A stretch of 64,000 nucleotides of DNA from an uncultured Cryomorphaceae bacterium (GCA_913043005.1 CAJWKU010000008.1:17615-81614), one strand, 5' to 3'. Numbered from the stretch's first letter, positions 41,097 to 52,147 are shown. Translations and numbers: made by a program. Notes: generated by a model from the sequence alone, not told the origin.

Positions 41097-41672
41097 TTAA
41101 AATCTAAAACCTAATGTAATTGCCCATGTAGGAAGCAAGGCTGTTGAGCCAAGCCATGTTTGACGACCAACACCACCCTCAAAAGTTACCGATAATTTCT
41201 CAGTGGGGCCAAAAACTCCTTTCCAACCAAACATGAAGTTGGTATTAGCACCGTAGTCATCTCCTTCTTCTCCCAGTATGTTTGATGGTGGGACCGTATA
41301 CCATCGAGACCTATGTCTAAATGATAAAAAGCTACCTGAAATACGGTCACCATAAGGTCCTAGATAATACCTTAACCCTACCATTCCAGTGAAGAGTTCT
41401 GAATTGTCAAACAGGGATTTACCAGCACCAATGTCAAATAAAAAAGATGTGCTTGATGCAATTTTAGTTTCAAGCCCTAGTGTATACACGCCTTGAAGAA
41501 GAGAAATAGGCCTTGTTTGAATTTCGCTATTTGCAGAAATTATTTCCTTTTCTTGTGGCGCACTTACTTCTTGTGTAGATTTCGAATCTGAGTCTATGCC
41601 AGATTCCATAATAGACTGGGCAGAAAGACTGATTAAACAAATAGAAAAGAACAGCGAATATAATTTTTTCAT
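41097..41672 (-). CDS. Small outer-membrane beta-barrel-like protein, hypothetical
   Basis: I recognise no specific family. The 191-residue product has a signal peptide (ends ISLSAQ, about residue 19), a polar Ser/Glu-rich spacer to residue 55, and then alternating hydrophobic strands with aromatic residues (GVYTLGLETKI, SFLFDIGAGKSL, FTGMVGLRYYLGPYGD). It ends in TWAITLGFRF, a C-terminal Phe typical of outer-membrane barrels. The predicted size allows about eight strands. It is transcribed alone, with an intrinsic terminator downstream. Confidence 0.75.
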   Translation of the reverse strand: MKKLYSLFFSICLISLSAQSIMESGIDSDSKSTQEVSAPQEKEIISANSEIQTRPISLLQGVYTLGLETKIASSTSFLFDIGAGKSLFDNSELFTGMVGLRYYLGPYGDRISGSFLSFRHRSRWYTVPPSNILGEEGDDYGANTNFMFGWKGVFGPTEKLSVTFEGGVGRQTWLGSTALLPTWAITLGFRF

Positions 41673-41780
41673 TTCTAAAATTTTAATGGTTTAATAAGTT
41701 AAATATATAATTAAGTGATTGTATCAAATAATTATATTTTCATAAGGAACTTGATTTGTTTCAGAAAATCATTAATTGAT

Positions 41781-44315
41781 CTACGACTCAATATTGTTGG
41801 TCTCTGAATTATCCTCATTCTCTGACTCCTTCATAGGTTCAGAATCTAAGACGACAGGGCCTTCTTCCTCTTCTTCATCAGAATGCGGAACCTTAGCAAC
41901 AGATGCGATAACGACTCCCGATTTAAGATTTATAACCCGTACTCCTTGTGTTGCCCTACCCATAACTCTTAGTGAGCTCATATCCATTCTTATCATAATA
42001 CCGTTTTTAGTGGTTATCATAAGATCATCATCATCAGTAACAATTTTCATAGCAACCAAAGGGCCTGTCTTTTCCGTAATATTTATGGTCTTAACCCCTT
42101 TGCCGCCCCGATTAGTAATTCTATAATCTTCAACAAGAGTTCGCTTTCCGTATCCGTTTTCACTAACAACGAGAATTGTCTCTTGATCATTTTCAGCGCA
42201 AACCATTCCGACAACTACATCGTTGTCAGTATCCAATCTCATGGCCCTAACTCCAGAAGCGTTTCGGCCCATAGGTCTTACTTTCTCTTCGGGGAATCTT
42301 ATGGCTTTACCGCTTCGAATAGCCATTAGGATTTCATGACTACCATTTGTTAATCGAGCTTCTAAAAGTGTATCTCCTTCTCTAACTGTTATCGCATTAA
42401 TGCCATTAGATCTTGGTCTACTATATGCTTCAAGAGTTGTCTTCTTGATAACTCCCTTAGTGGTGCAAAGAACTATGTAATGATTATTGACATATTCTTC
42501 ATCCTTTATATCCTTGGTATTCACAAAAGCTCGGACCTTATCATCCGATGGGATATTAATGAGATTAACTATAGCCTTACCCTTACTAGTCCTTGTTCCC
42601 TCGGGTATTTCAAATACGCGAAGCCAGAAACACCTTCCTAATTCCGTAAAGAGCAGGAGGTAATTATGGTTTGAAGCCACAAAAACATGCTCGATAAAAT
42701 CAGCATCTCGAGTTTTTGCTCCCCTACTACCAACTCCACCTCTAGCTTGAGTTCTATATTCAGTCAAAGGTGTTCTTTTTACATAGCCCAAATGTGAAAT
42801 TGTTATAACTACATCTTCATCTGCGATCATATCCTCAATCCGCATGTCTCCTCCAGCGTATTCAATTTCTGATCGCCTATCGTCGCCATACTTATCCCTT
42901 ATTTCAACGAGCTCTTCTTTAATAATGGACATTCTGAGATCTTCTTCCGCTAAAATTCTATTGAGATAAGCAATTTTTTCCATAAGTTCAGCGAACTCAG
43001 ATTTAATCTTATCTCTCTCAAGGCCAGTAAGTTTTTGTAGCCTTAATTCAAGTATTGCTTTAGCTTGCAGTTCAGATAACTTGAAACTCTTGATTAAGCC
43101 GTCTTTTGCCTCATCAACAGTTTTAGATGCCCTTATAAGCTTTATGACTGCATCGAGGTTATCAATTGCTATAAGTAGCCCTTCGAGAACATGTGCCCTC
43201 TTCTCTGCCTGACTTAGGTCATACTTTGTTCTACGAACTACAACATCATGTCTGTGATTTACAAAATGATGAATCATATCCTTGAGATTGAGCATCTCCG
43301 GTCTACCATTCACTAATGCAATATTATTTACACTAAAACTTGATTGAAGTTGAGTGTATTTGAATAGTTTGTTTAAAACAACATTTGGAACAGCATCTCT
43401 TTTCAGAACATAAACGATCCTCATTCCATTCCTATCAGATTCATCGCGAATATCAGCTATACCCTCTAATTTTTTATCATTTACCAGTTCGGCAGTTTTC
43501 CTGATCATTTCCGACTTATTGACTTGGTAAGGGATCTCATTGACTATCACACAGTCTCTTCCATTAACTTCTTCAATTGCAGCTTTAGCTCGCATAACTA
43601 CCCTACCCCTTCCAGTATGAAAAGCATCTCGCACACCATCATAGCCATAAATAACTCCACCTGTAGGGAAGTCTGGCGCCTTAATGTAAGTCATTAGACC
43701 ATCAATGTCAATATCGTTGTCTTCAATGTAGGCAATCGTTGCATTAACTGATTCCGTGAGATTGTGAGGAGGCATGTTTGTCGCCATACCAACAGCAATA
43801 CCTGAAGCTCCATTGACCAAAAGGTTAGGTATTCTAGTTGGCAAAACAGTTGGTTCTTGAATAGTATCGTCAAAATTCAATTGATAATCGACAGTTTCTT
43901 TGTCAATGTCTCTGACCATTTCTTCCGCAATCTTCTTCATGCGAACCTCGGTATATCTCATTGCTGCGGGGGAATCCCCATCAATTGAACCAAAATTACC
44001 TTGACCGTCAATCAAAGTATATCTCAAAGACCAATCTTGAGCCATTCGAACCATAGTGTCATAGACGGAACTATCGCCGTGAGGATGCAGCTTACCCAGG
44101 ACATCTCCAACAATACGCGCAGACTTTTTATAAGCTCTCGTAGACACATTACCCATGTCATGCATACCAAAGAGAACTCTACGATGGACAGGCTTTAATC
44201 CGTCTCGCACATCAGGAAGTGCTCTTGATACGATTACTGACATTGAATAATCGATATACGAGCTCTTCATCTCGTCCTCTATATTTATTGGGATAATACG
44301 TTCTCCGTCCGCCAT
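41781..44315 (-). CDS. gyrA: DNA gyrase subunit A
   Basis: Cleavage and re-ligation subunit of DNA gyrase, 844 residues. The catalytic tyrosine is Tyr121 in AMRYTEVRM. The quinolone-resistance region reads [11 protein letters not shown], with Ser82 and Asp86 at the positions of E. coli Ser83 and Asp87, so the common resistance changes are absent. The C-terminal six-bladed domain carries a GyrA-box-like RITNRGGKG, which separates it from ParC. The tail after the last blade is strongly acidic (SDEEEEEGP...). It is divergent from clpC; a TACATTTG box at 44340-44347 lies 24 bases before the ATG. Confidence 0.98.
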   Translation of the reverse strand: MADGERIIPINIEDEMKSSYIDYSMSVIVSRALPDVRDGLKPVHRRVLFGMHDMGNVSTRAYKKSARIVGDVLGKLHPHGDSSVYDTMVRMAQDWSLRYTLIDGQGNFGSIDGDSPAAMRYTEVRMKKIAEEMVRDIDKETVDYQLNFDDTIQEPTVLPTRIPNLLVNGASGIAVGMATNMPPHNLTESVNATIAYIEDNDIDIDGLMTYIKAPDFPTGGVIYGYDGVRDAFHTGRGRVVMRAKAAIEEVNGRDCVIVNEIPYQVNKSEMIRKTAELVNDKKLEGIADIRDESDRNGMRIVYVLKRDAVPNVVLNKLFKYTQLQSSFSVNNIALVNGRPEMLNLKDMIHHFVNHRHDVVVRRTKYDLSQAEKRAHVLEGLLIAIDNLDAVIKLIRASKTVDEAKDGLIKSFKLSELQAKAILELRLQKLTGLERDKIKSEFAELMEKIAYLNRILAEEDLRMSIIKEELVEIRDKYGDDRRSEIEYAGGDMRIEDMIADEDVVITISHLGYVKRTPLTEYRTQARGGVGSRGAKTRDADFIEHVFVASNHNYLLLFTELGRCFWLRVFEIPEGTRTSKGKAIVNLINIPSDDKVRAFVNTKDIKDEEYVNNHYIVLCTTKGVIKKTTLEAYSRPRSNGINAITVREGDTLLEARLTNGSHEILMAIRSGKAIRFPEEKVRPMGRNASGVRAMRLDTDNDVVVGMVCAENDQETILVVSENGYGKRTLVEDYRITNRGGKGVKTINITEKTGPLVAMKIVTDDDDLMITTKNGIMIRMDMSSLRVMGRATQGVRVINLKSGVVIASVAKVPHSDEEEEEGPVVLDSEPMKESENEDNSETNNIES

Positions 44316-44339
44316 TTTGTCATATTAATTTGAATATCT

Positions 44340-44347
44340 CAAATGTA
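44340..44347 (-). promoter_or_regulatory. -7 box TACATTTG for gyrA
   Basis: Exact TAnnTTTG match on the minus strand, 24 bases before the gyrA ATG. Gyrase genes are often supercoiling-sensitive, but nothing in the sequence shows this directly. Confidence 0.65.
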
Positions 44348-44476
44348 AGTAATCAATCACTTGAAACACACTGCCATCGGGCGATTAAAAGATCTTTTTA
44401 TACACATTTTACTGTTTATAAATGTTCTTTTAAACAACCTTAACCTAATTGGCATTGTATTGGTTACTTTGGAGGT

Positions 44477-47035
44477 ATGGATGAGAATTTTTCACCGCGC
44501 GTTAAAGACGTGATTGGATACAGTAAAGAAGAAGCGCTTAGATTATGTCATGATAGCATTGGCTCCGAACATTTGATATTAGGTATTATCAGAGAAGGTG
44601 ATGGCTCAGCTATAGAAATCATGCAAACTCTAGGGATTGACTTAGTTATATTAAGACAAAAAATTGAAGACTTAAATGAAATTGGGGATAAGGATATCAA
44701 TCCGAAAAAAAATATTCCTCTTACCCGACAAGCTGAAAAGGCATTAAAAACAACTTTTCTGGAGGCAAAGTTATACTCGAGCCCGATAATTCGTACCGCG
44801 CATCTGCTTCTTTGTGTTTTAAGGAATGACAATGACCCTGTCACTGGAGTTTTCAGAAACCTAGGAGTAGATTATGAGGGGGTCAAATCTGAATACCAAG
44901 AAAGATATTTGGATCAAGACACGACAGACACCTCAGTCATCCCAAAATCTGGATTTGATGATGACTTAGAGGATGCTGAAAATGATTCGAAATCAAAAAA
45001 GCAAACATCAAATCGACCTTCTTCAAATTCTAAATCTAAAAGTCCAGTACTAGATAATTTTGGCAGAGACCTAACCAAACTTGCGTCTGAAGGAAAGTTA
45101 GATCCTGTAGTGGGAAGAGAGCAGGAAATAGAGCGAGTAAGTCAAGTATTATCGCGAAGAAAAAAAAACAATCCATTACTTATAGGTGAGCCGGGTGTTG
45201 GAAAATCTGCTATAGCTGAAGGATTAGCGCTGAGAATTGTAAATAAGAAGGTGAGTAGAGTACTTTTCGAGAAACGCGTTGTAACCTTGGATTTGGCATC
45301 CATGGTGGCAGGTACTAAATACCGTGGTCAGTTCGAAGAGCGAATGAAAGCTCTTATGAATGAACTTGAAAAAAATGATGAGATCATTCTTTTTATTGAT
45401 GAATTACACACAATTGTTGGTGCTGGTGGAGCCACAGGGTCACTCGATGCAAGCAATATGTTTAAACCAGCTCTTGCGCGTGGTGAAATTCAATGTATCG
45501 GGGCAACTACACTTGATGAGTATCGTCAATACATAGAAAAGGACGGTGCTCTAGAACGAAGATTTCAAAAGGTCATCGTTGACCCACCATCACCAGAGGA
45601 AACTTTAGAGATTTTAGAAAACCTCAAATCTCATTACGAAAGTCATCATAACGTAACTTACACTCAAGAGGCGCTCGAGGCATGTGTTAATCTCACAATT
45701 CGATATGTTTCAGATCGCCACTTACCCGATAAAGCTATCGATGCGTTGGATGAAGCCGGAAGCAGAGTTCACATAACTGGAATATCTGTACCGAAAGAAG
45801 TTATTAAACTTGAAAGCGAACTTGAAGAAATCAGGCAGAAAAAAATGGAAGTTGTTAAAAAACAACGTTATGAAGAAGCTGCTCAACTTCGAGATGATGA
45901 AAAAACCACAGAAAACAACCTTAAAGAGGCCCAGATGGCTTGGGAAGAGTCTTTAAGTGAAAACCGTCAACCTGTAACAGAAGATCATATTTCTGAAGTT
46001 GTGGCAATGATGACTGGGATACCGGTTCAAAAAATCGCTAAACAAGAACTAGACAAGCTTGGGACAATGGAAATTGATATCAAGACCAAAATTATTGGTC
46101 AAGATGAAGCTGTCAAAAAAGTAGTTCGAGCTGTCCAAAGAAATAGAGCTGGATTAAAGGATCCGAATAAGCCAATAGGTTCTTTTATCTTTTTAGGTCC
46201 TACAGGAGTCGGGAAAACTCAACTTGCCAAAGAAATCGCTATTCAGCTCTTTGATTCTGAAGACTCATTAATCAGAATGGACATGAGCGAATACATGGAA
46301 AAATTTGCAATTTCTAGACTTGTTGGAGCTCCTCCGGGATATGTTGGTTATGAGGAAGGTGGACAACTAACAGAGAAAGTTAGACGAAAACCATATTCTG
46401 TAATTTTACTAGATGAAGTAGAAAAGGCTCACCCTGATGTCTTCAACTTATTACTTCAAGCTCTCGATGACGGACACATGACTGATAGCCTAGGTAGAAA
46501 AGTAGATTTTAGGAACACACTTATTATCATGACATCCAACATAGGATCTCGAAGATTAAAGGACTTTGGTACAGGAGTAGGTTTCGGAACAAAGCTTTCA
46601 GAAGATAAAAAAGATGAGCTATCAAAAGGAGTCTTAGAAAGTGCATTGAATAAAGCATTTGCTCCGGAGTTTTTAAATAGAATTGATGATGTAGTCATAT
46701 TCAACACTCTTTCAAAAGAAAATATTGACACGATTGTAAAAATTGAATCAAAAACTTTAGTTGATAGAATGCTAACAATGGGATTTGAGGTAAAAATTAG
46801 CGAAAAAGCTATTGCTTTCATTGGGACTAAAGGCTATGATCCTAAATATGGAGCTAGGCCACTAGCTCGATCGATTCAAAAATTTATTGAAGATCCTCTT
46901 GCCGAAGAGATTGTGGCTGGAAAAGCTAGTGCTGGAGACACAATTAAATTTGATGCTAAAAAAGACTCAAAGAAATTGATTTTAAAAATTGTCAAGCATA
47001 AGGAATCAAAAACTGAAGATCTACAAGGAAAGTAA
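44477..47035 (+). CDS. clpC: ATP-dependent Clp protease ATP-binding subunit ClpC
   Basis: Hsp100 unfoldase that feeds ClpP, 852 residues. The double Clp N domain spans residues 1-150 ([28 protein letters not shown]). The first AAA module has Walker [13 protein letters not shown] and Walker [20 protein letters not shown]-type middle motif ([16 protein letters not shown], about residue 460) marks the ClpC type, and the second AAA module has [13 protein letters not shown] and [14 protein letters not shown]. The ATG follows TTACTTTG by 8 bases and is divergent from gyrA. The 3' end overlaps the convergent DUF493 gene by 15 bases. ClpP is not in this window. Confidence 0.97.
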   Translation: MDENFSPRVKDVIGYSKEEALRLCHDSIGSEHLILGIIREGDGSAIEIMQTLGIDLVILRQKIEDLNEIGDKDINPKKNIPLTRQAEKALKTTFLEAKLYSSPIIRTAHLLLCVLRNDNDPVTGVFRNLGVDYEGVKSEYQERYLDQDTTDTSVIPKSGFDDDLEDAENDSKSKKQTSNRPSSNSKSKSPVLDNFGRDLTKLASEGKLDPVVGREQEIERVSQVLSRRKKNNPLLIGEPGVGKSAIAEGLALRIVNKKVSRVLFEKRVVTLDLASMVAGTKYRGQFEERMKALMNELEKNDEIILFIDELHTIVGAGGATGSLDASNMFKPALARGEIQCIGATTLDEYRQYIEKDGALERRFQKVIVDPPSPEETLEILENLKSHYESHHNVTYTQEALEACVNLTIRYVSDRHLPDKAIDALDEAGSRVHITGISVPKEVIKLESELEEIRQKKMEVVKKQRYEEAAQLRDDEKTTENNLKEAQMAWEESLSENRQPVTEDHISEVVAMMTGIPVQKIAKQELDKLGTMEIDIKTKIIGQDEAVKKVVRAVQRNRAGLKDPNKPIGSFIFLGPTGVGKTQLAKEIAIQLFDSEDSLIRMDMSEYMEKFAISRLVGAPPGYVGYEEGGQLTEKVRRKPYSVILLDEVEKAHPDVFNLLLQALDDGHMTDSLGRKVDFRNTLIIMTSNIGSRRLKDFGTGVGFGTKLSEDKKDELSKGVLESALNKAFAPEFLNRIDDVVIFNTLSKENIDTIVKIESKTLVDRMLTMGFEVKISEKAIAFIGTKGYDPKYGARPLARSIQKFIEDPLAEEIVAGKASAGDTIKFDAKKDSKKLILKIVKHKESKTEDLQGK

Positions 47036-47287
47036 ACCTGGGATTTCTTCAACTTCTTTGTATCGTTCCATTACTTTTTCAGGAGACAACATTATTTCCT
47101 TAGCTGTAACACTTACAAAATTACCTTTAGTAGACTGTCTTAAAATAACCTCAGATGAATCAGAATTAAATAAACTCTCTAAATGAGCAATATTTTCGTT
47201 TTTAGCGGGGCAAATAAACTTGAACATATAAAGACATGGCCAGTTGTAATTTTCGTCTAAGAGTTTTTTAAAATTTGATTTCTTCAT
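47021..47287 (-). CDS. DUF493 family protein
   Basis: Small conserved protein of 88 residues starting at ATG 47287 (MKKSNFKKLLDENYNWPCLYMFKFI). The family pattern of a compact alpha-beta fold is clear: YMFKFICPAKNENIAHLESLF, RQSTKGNFVSVTAKEIMLSPEKVMERYKEV. Function is unknown; homologues are small ferredoxin-like-fold, putative regulatory proteins (YbeD-like). The open frame extends a further seven codons upstream, but the ATG 47287 start is supported by the conserved beginning. It is divergent from the adjoining AAA ATPase gene, with start regions 25 bases apart. Confidence 0.88.
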   Translation of the reverse strand: MKKSNFKKLLDENYNWPCLYMFKFICPAKNENIAHLESLFNSDSSEVILRQSTKGNFVSVTAKEIMLSPEKVMERYKEVEEIPGLLSL

Positions 47288-47312
47288 GATAAGTTCCCAA
47301 TTAAACAAAGAT

Positions 47313-47852
47313 ATGACCGACTTGAGTCGAATAGTTCTAACTGGAGCTCCGGGAACTGGTAAAAGTTCGACTGTAAATGCTCTTGAGAAATTTGGTTATC
47401 CTGTCATGAAAGAAGTCTCAAGAGAGTATTGGGATAAAACGGGTTACGGATCCGGCGGAGAAGACCCATGGCGTAATTTGATAACTTTTTCAAAAGCTAT
47501 TTGGGAGCTTAGAACTCAACAGCACATCGAAGCGAAATTAATGAGTGGACCAGTGTTTTATGACAGATCAATAATTGATGTGCTTGCATATATAGATGCA
47601 GGAAACAAAGAAGCAGAAACTGCCATGAATCCAGCACCATATAAATATAATAAAGTGTTCATTTTCCCACCATGGGAAGAGATATATAAGCAGGATGATG
47701 GGAGATGGGAGCCTTTTAGTACCTGCGAATTGGTGGATAAATCTGTTCGGGAAACATATGATAGATATGGCTATCATTTAATAGAGGTGCCAAAATGCAC
47801 GATTCAAGAAAGGGTTAATTTTATTATTCGAGAAATAGGTGGAGTCAAGTAA
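47313..47852 (+). CDS. AAA-type P-loop ATPase/kinase-like protein (AAA_28/NadR-like)
   Basis: A 179-residue single-domain P-loop protein. Walker A is GAPGTGKSS at residues 10-18. A conserved VMKEVSREYWDK follows, resembling the NadR/AAA_28 family, and YDRSIIDVLAYID near residues 84-97 is the Walker B/lid region of small-molecule kinases. The start is ATG 47313, because the upstream in-frame ATG at 47286 overlaps the divergent DUF493 start. The stop overlaps the recQ GTG start by 14 bases, so it should be coupled to recQ. The substrate is unknown; it could phosphorylate a nucleoside or vitamin precursor. Confidence 0.82.
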   Translation: MTDLSRIVLTGAPGTGKSSTVNALEKFGYPVMKEVSREYWDKTGYGSGGEDPWRNLITFSKAIWELRTQQHIEAKLMSGPVFYDRSIIDVLAYIDAGNKEAETAMNPAPYKYNKVFIFPPWEEIYKQDDGRWEPFSTCELVDKSVRETYDRYGYHLIEVPKCTIQERVNFIIREIGGVK

Positions 47853-49731
47853 TGCTCGAATTATTCTAAAAGAAGTTTGGGGCTATGATGATTTTCTCCC
47901 AAATCAAGAGATTATAATTAATAGCCTCCTGGAAAAAAATGACACAATAGCGTTATTACCAACCGGAGGCGGCAAGTCATTGTGTTATCAAATCCCAGGA
48001 CTTTGCCTAAATGGTCTCACGATAGTAATTTCTCCACTTATATCGCTAATAACAGATCAAGTAAATGATTTGAACAAAATTGGTCTTTCAGCTATTTCTC
48101 TTGCTGGAGATCATGATCAAAAATCATGGGATAGTATCCTAGATAATGCTATTAATGGGGAGTATCACTTTATTTATATTTCACCAGAAAGAGCCATCAG
48201 TCAAAAGTTTTTAAGAAGGTTAAAATATCTACCTATCAGCATTGTAGCGATTGATGAGGCGCATTGCGCCAGTCAATGGGGGCACGACTTTAGACCTAGT
48301 TACGCAAAACTTGGTATTTTTAAAAAGGTATTGCCAGAAATTCCGATGATTGCTTTAACTGCTTCTGCCACTCCCGATACGCTATCAGATATTAAAACAA
48401 TTTTATCTCTTGAAAATGCGAATATTTTCAAATCAAGCTTTTATCGTTCAAATATCTCAGCCAATATTTTTAGAGTTGGATCAAAAGAAAAAGTTTTAAA
48501 AAAACTTATCGAGCCAGGCAGAGGTAAACAAATTATATACTGCAGAACAAGAAGCCAAACTACGTTGTGGGTGAATAAGCTAAAAGATATTGGAATTTCA
48601 TCTCTCCCCTATCACGGAGGACTTCAGGCAGACATACGATCACAAAATTATTCCGAATGGTCTGCAGGAAATTCTGGATGTATGATTGCCACAACAGCCT
48701 TTGGTATGGGAGTTGATGAACCCGACGTTAGGCAAGTATTTCATGTTGAAATACCGAATAGTATAGAGTCTTACTATCAAGAAATTGGCAGAGCAGGGCG
48801 AGATGGAGAGAAAGCATCTTCTTATCTTCTTATCGAGTCAAAGAATATAAAAGCTTATGAAAAAAGATCAAGTGAAAATGAAATCTCCTGGTCAGACTTG
48901 CGCGAGGTATATCATAAAATAGCCAGCATAGGTCAAATAGCTGTTGGTGATGGCCATAACGAAAGGCAATCGATTAACTTATTAGAAATATCGCAAAAAC
49001 TAAAACAAAGTCAGAAAAAAGTTGATAGTGCCATCAAGACTCTGGTTAGAGAGGGAGTATTTTTTCTTCATGATAACTATAGGTCAAAGCCAGAAGTGAA
49101 GCTAAATTTCTCAGGGTCTATATTAGTAGAGAAGCTGGGAAACATCAAGTCTTATGGTAATATAGCCTATTCTTTATCTCGAAATATGCCCGAATCGAAT
49201 AATAAATGGGCTCAATTTTCATTAAAATCTCTTTCTCATTGGTCCAATACATCGCTTGCAGAAACTGTAAAAGGACTCAACACACTTTCAGAGTCAGGCA
49301 TTTTAGATTGGATTGAAATGGATTCAAAAATGGTTTTAGAATGGCTTCATCCAAGAGAGTCTGAAGGGCATTTATCAATTCCAATGTCAAAGATTGAAAA
49401 TCAAAACTCATCGAAAAGAAATAAAATTAAATCTTTTTTAAATTTAGTATCATCTCAAAACTGTATTTTCTCTGATATTCTATTATATTTTGGGGAAGAA
49501 ATCGATGATTTTAGATGTAATAATTGCTCCACATGTACTCATGGGGATCCATCATCTGAGAGAAATATTCAAAAAAGTATTTTTATTCTAATTGGCGAAA
49601 AGGCTTTAAGCGTTCAAGATATATCAAGATCCTTAGGCATGCCGAATGATATAATTGATAAAGCACTTATTTCTGGTGTTGAACGTAATTTGTGGTTAAG
49701 TTCAGATAAAGGAGAATATTATCTACTATGA
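47839..49731 (+). CDS. recQ: RecQ-family ATP-dependent DNA helicase
   Basis: 3'-5' DNA helicase of 630 residues acting in recombination and fork repair. The motifs are: motif 0 WGYDDFLPNQEIII, Walker A LLPTGGGKSLCYQIP, DEAH box VAIDEAHCASQWGHDFRPSY, ALTASATPDT and motif VI YYQEIGRAGRDG. A zinc-binding cluster CNNCSTC lies near residue 555, and no full HRDC domain is visible afterwards, so it is the short RecQ type. The start is GTG 47839 within the end of the ATPase gene, and its stop overlaps the fmt ATG by 4 bases, giving an operon ATPase-recQ-fmt. Confidence 0.95.
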   Translation: MESSNARIILKEVWGYDDFLPNQEIIINSLLEKNDTIALLPTGGGKSLCYQIPGLCLNGLTIVISPLISLITDQVNDLNKIGLSAISLAGDHDQKSWDSILDNAINGEYHFIYISPERAISQKFLRRLKYLPISIVAIDEAHCASQWGHDFRPSYAKLGIFKKVLPEIPMIALTASATPDTLSDIKTILSLENANIFKSSFYRSNISANIFRVGSKEKVLKKLIEPGRGKQIIYCRTRSQTTLWVNKLKDIGISSLPYHGGLQADIRSQNYSEWSAGNSGCMIATTAFGMGVDEPDVRQVFHVEIPNSIESYYQEIGRAGRDGEKASSYLLIESKNIKAYEKRSSENEISWSDLREVYHKIASIGQIAVGDGHNERQSINLLEISQKLKQSQKKVDSAIKTLVREGVFFLHDNYRSKPEVKLNFSGSILVEKLGNIKSYGNIAYSLSRNMPESNNKWAQFSLKSLSHWSNTSLAETVKGLNTLSESGILDWIEMDSKMVLEWLHPRESEGHLSIPMSKIENQNSSKRNKIKSFLNLVSSQNCIFSDILLYFGEEIDDFRCNNCSTCTHGDPSSERNIQKSIFILIGEKALSVQDISRSLGMPNDIIDKALISGVERNLWLSSDKGEYYLL

Positions 49732-50696
49732 AAACATCAATTGTCTTTTTTGGAACTCCAGATTTTGCAAAAGAAAGTCTATCTCGGCTATACGATGACC
49801 CTAAGGTCAATATTAAAGGTGTTGTCAGTGGACCTGATCGTCAATCAGGACGTGGGCTAAGAACAAAACAATCAGAAGTCGCTGCTTTTGCAGTAGAACG
49901 TAAAATATCCCTATCTCAACCTAGCGATCTTGAAAGCGATGATTTTATTAAAGTTTTAAAAGAATGGAATGCTGAAATATTCGTAGTTGTTGCATTTAGA
50001 AAGCTACCAAAGAATGTATGGTCAATTCCCAAACTAGGAACTTTTAATATTCACGCCTCTCTCCTGCCCGCTTATCGAGGAGCAGCACCAATTCAATGGG
50101 CCATAGCAAACGGAGAAACACTAACTGGTGTGACTTCTTTTTTTATTAATGACGTCATCGACTCCGGGGATATGATATTGCAACTAAAAGTTAAAATAGG
50201 TACTAATGAAGGTATTTCGTCACTATATGATAAGCTTAAAATTGCCGGAGCATCGCTTGCATTAGATACAATTTTTGCAATTTCTAGTGAAAAAACTACC
50301 CGAATTGAGCAAAAAATGGATGGTGTTGACAAAAAAGCACCAAAAATATTTACTCAATTTGGTCATCTTGAATTACTAAATAGTTTAAATGAAATCCATA
50401 ATAGAATTCGTGCCTGCGACAACTTTCCCGGGGCAAGCATCCCCATGATAAATGGCAATAGTGGAAGAATTAAATTCTTTAATTCTAAAATTATAAATAA
50501 CTATAAATCATTAGATTATACTATTAATATTAAACTAATAATTTCAGACAAAGAAATCATTATCACTCAAAGAAACACTGCCTTGAAAATAGGCTCAGTG
50601 CAATGGCCAGGCAAGCGTCAAATGGACACTTTTGAGTTTGTTAAAGGATTCCGAGAAAGGGGCGTTTTTGAAATTAATGGTAAGAAAATAGCGTAG
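49728..50696 (+). CDS. fmt: Methionyl-tRNA formyltransferase
   Basis: Formylates initiator Met-tRNA using 10-formyltetrahydrofolate. The 322-residue length is normal. The N-terminal Rossmann-like region begins SIVFFGTPDFA, the folate/catalytic motif is FNIHASLLPAYRGAAPIQWAI near residues 104-124, and the Asp in DVIDSGDMIL near 140-149 is conserved. A C-terminal beta-barrel (RIRACDNFPGASI onwards) binds the tRNA. The ATG overlaps the recQ stop (ATGA) and it is the last gene of its operon; HU follows from its own promoter. Confidence 0.97.
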   Translation: MKTSIVFFGTPDFAKESLSRLYDDPKVNIKGVVSGPDRQSGRGLRTKQSEVAAFAVERKISLSQPSDLESDDFIKVLKEWNAEIFVVVAFRKLPKNVWSIPKLGTFNIHASLLPAYRGAAPIQWAIANGETLTGVTSFFINDVIDSGDMILQLKVKIGTNEGISSLYDKLKIAGASLALDTIFAISSEKTTRIEQKMDGVDKKAPKIFTQFGHLELLNSLNEIHNRIRACDNFPGASIPMINGNSGRIKFFNSKIINNYKSLDYTINIKLIISDKEIIITQRNTALKIGSVQWPGKRQMDTFEFVKGFRERGVFEINGKKIA

Positions 50697-50700
50697 ACCC

Positions 50701-50730
50701 TTGCGTACGTTAGGTATTCGTGTATATTTG
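50701..50730 (+). promoter_or_regulatory. Promoter of the HU gene (TTG-N19-TATATTTG)
   Basis: TTG at 50701-50703 and TATATTTG at 50723-50730 are 19 bases apart, an ideal Bacteroidota promoter. It leaves a leader of about 30 bases rich in A before the HU ATG. Confidence 0.8.
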
Positions 50731-50767
50731 TTAATGACCAAAACAATTAATCTTAAATCATTTAACA

Positions 50768-51037
50768 ATGAACAAGGCACAACTAATCGATGCACTAGCT
50801 TCAGATGCTGGTATCTCTAAATCTCAAGCAAAAGCTGCTCTAGACTCTTTTACTAATTCTGTCGGTAAGGCTTTAGCTGGAGGAGACAAAGTTTCCCTAG
50901 TAGGATTCGGAACATTTAGCGTTTCTCGAAGAAATGCACGCGAAGGACGTAATCCTCAAACTGGAAAAACTATCCAGATCGCTGCAAAAAACGTAGCTAA
51001 ATTTAAAGCTGGTGCTGAGTTAAGCGGCAAGCTATAA
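50768..51037 (+). CDS. DNA-binding protein HU
   Basis: Small nucleoid protein that bends DNA, 89 residues. The HU/IHF family signature is complete: MNKAQLIDALASDAGISKSQ at the start and the hallmark GFGTFSVSRRNAREGRNPQTGKTI at residues 46-69, containing the beta-ribbon Pro that intercalates into DNA. It ends ELSGKL, normal for HU. It is a single-gene unit with a strong promoter and an intrinsic terminator 22 bases after the stop, consistent with high expression. Confidence 0.97.
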   Translation: MNKAQLIDALASDAGISKSQAKAALDSFTNSVGKALAGGDKVSLVGFGTFSVSRRNAREGRNPQTGKTIQIAAKNVAKFKAGAELSGKL

Positions 51038-51058
51038 TTAGCTAAACATCACCTAAAC

Positions 51059-51090
51059 AAAAAGTCGCTTTGAAAAAAGCGACTTTTTTA
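51059..51090. terminator. Strong intrinsic terminator after HU (bidirectional)
   Basis: AAAGTCGCTTT-GAAA-AAAGCGACTTT forms a perfect 11-bp stem followed by further T on the plus strand and preceded by A on the same strand. It can therefore stop both HU and the convergent oxidoreductase transcript ending at 51129. Confidence 0.9.
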
Positions 51091-51128
51091 TGCTTGTAAC
51101 TTTTATGGGCCAATACTAATTACCCATT

Positions 51129-52142
51129 CTAGTTTTCAGATAATTTATAAATCCTCTCGATAATATCAACAACTTTTAGACCCTCTAATGCATTTGTCGT
51201 AATAGGAGAACTTCCAGCTAGAACGGACATAACATTTTCATATACGTATATATGATTGGCTGCAGAACCTTTATAAGCACCATAATTATTAGGCGGGTTA
51301 CTAGCTTCCAATGTTGGCATGGTATAATTCTTAATATTACAGTGTACAACTTCATTCATGTACTGACCAGCAATTTTTATTGAACCATTTTCCCCAATCA
51401 CCGTAAGTGAGCTTTCTAAATTACTATCCCAAACACTCGTAGAGTAATTTAAGGACCCTTTCCCTCCTTTGGCAAGATCAAAATGAACCATACCTGAGTC
51501 CTCAAAATCAATGGATTCTTTGTGATTAAAATTATGGATATCTACATGTGTTGGGTGTATGTCTCCAAAAACCCAGTAAAGAATATCGATAAAATGAGAA
51601 AACTGTGTGAATAATGTCCCGCCATCAAGCTTTTTTGAACCGTGCCAGTCTCCGGACCGATAATATCTGTCATCTCGATTCCAAAAACAATCAACATGGA
51701 CCATATAAATGTTTCCGAGTTTATCAGAGGAAATAATCTCTTTTAACCATTTAGAAGGAGGCGAATATCGATTTTGCATAACTCCAAAAACAAATCGACC
51801 TTTTTGTAGCGCCTCATGTAAAACATTTTCAGCATCAAGACTCCTCAAAGACATTGGCTTCTCTATTATTGGGTGAGCTCCATATTTAATGGATACAAGA
51901 GCGTGCTCAGCATGCAGCCCATTAGGAGTTGCAATGGCCGCAACTTCAATGCCCTCAACGTCTTTAAAAAGAAATTCAGTATCCAAATAATGATCACAGT
52001 CCTCAGAAATACCTAATTCTTTAATACTTTTTACATCACAGGTAGCTAAAAGCTTAGCTCCTTCTGTTGCCTTGATCATTTCAATATGGCGCTTACCAAT
52101 TCTACCACAACCAATAACAACAAACCCAACTTCTTTTCTCAT
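51129..52142 (-). CDS. Gfo/Idh/MocA family oxidoreductase
   Basis: NAD(P)-dependent sugar oxidoreductase of 337 residues. The Rossmann motif FVVIGCGRIGKRHIEMI covers residues 6-22; the family EKP motif is IIEKPMSLRSLDAENV near residues 94-109, and the C-terminal domain has GGTLFTQFSHFIDILYWVFGD. It resembles WlbA/WbpB-type UDP-sugar oxidases. The start is ATG 52142 (MRKEVGFVVIG), 5 bases downstream of the pdxH stop, so pdxH is co-transcribed upstream. The likely substrate is a nucleotide sugar for envelope glycan, but no biosynthetic partner genes are adjacent. Confidence 0.9.
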   Translation of the reverse strand: MRKEVGFVVIGCGRIGKRHIEMIKATEGAKLLATCDVKSIKELGISEDCDHYLDTEFLFKDVEGIEVAAIATPNGLHAEHALVSIKYGAHPIIEKPMSLRSLDAENVLHEALQKGRFVFGVMQNRYSPPSKWLKEIISSDKLGNIYMVHVDCFWNRDDRYYRSGDWHGSKKLDGGTLFTQFSHFIDILYWVFGDIHPTHVDIHNFNHKESIDFEDSGMVHFDLAKGGKGSLNYSTSVWDSNLESSLTVIGENGSIKIAGQYMNEVVHCNIKNYTMPTLEASNPPNNYGAYKGSAANHIYVYENVMSVLAGSSPITTNALEGLKVVDIIERIYKLSEN

Positions 52143-52147
52143 AATAT

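Noticed and set aside
44467..44476. GGAGG before the clpC ATG as a Shine-Dalgarno site
   Set aside because: It lies only 1 base from the start codon, too close to pair with 16S rRNA, and overlaps the TTACTTTG promoter element.
45160..45168. A9 run in clpC as a programmed frameshift site
   Set aside because: It encodes Lys-Lys in the first AAA module, frame continues normally afterwards, and there is no stimulatory structure or alternative product.
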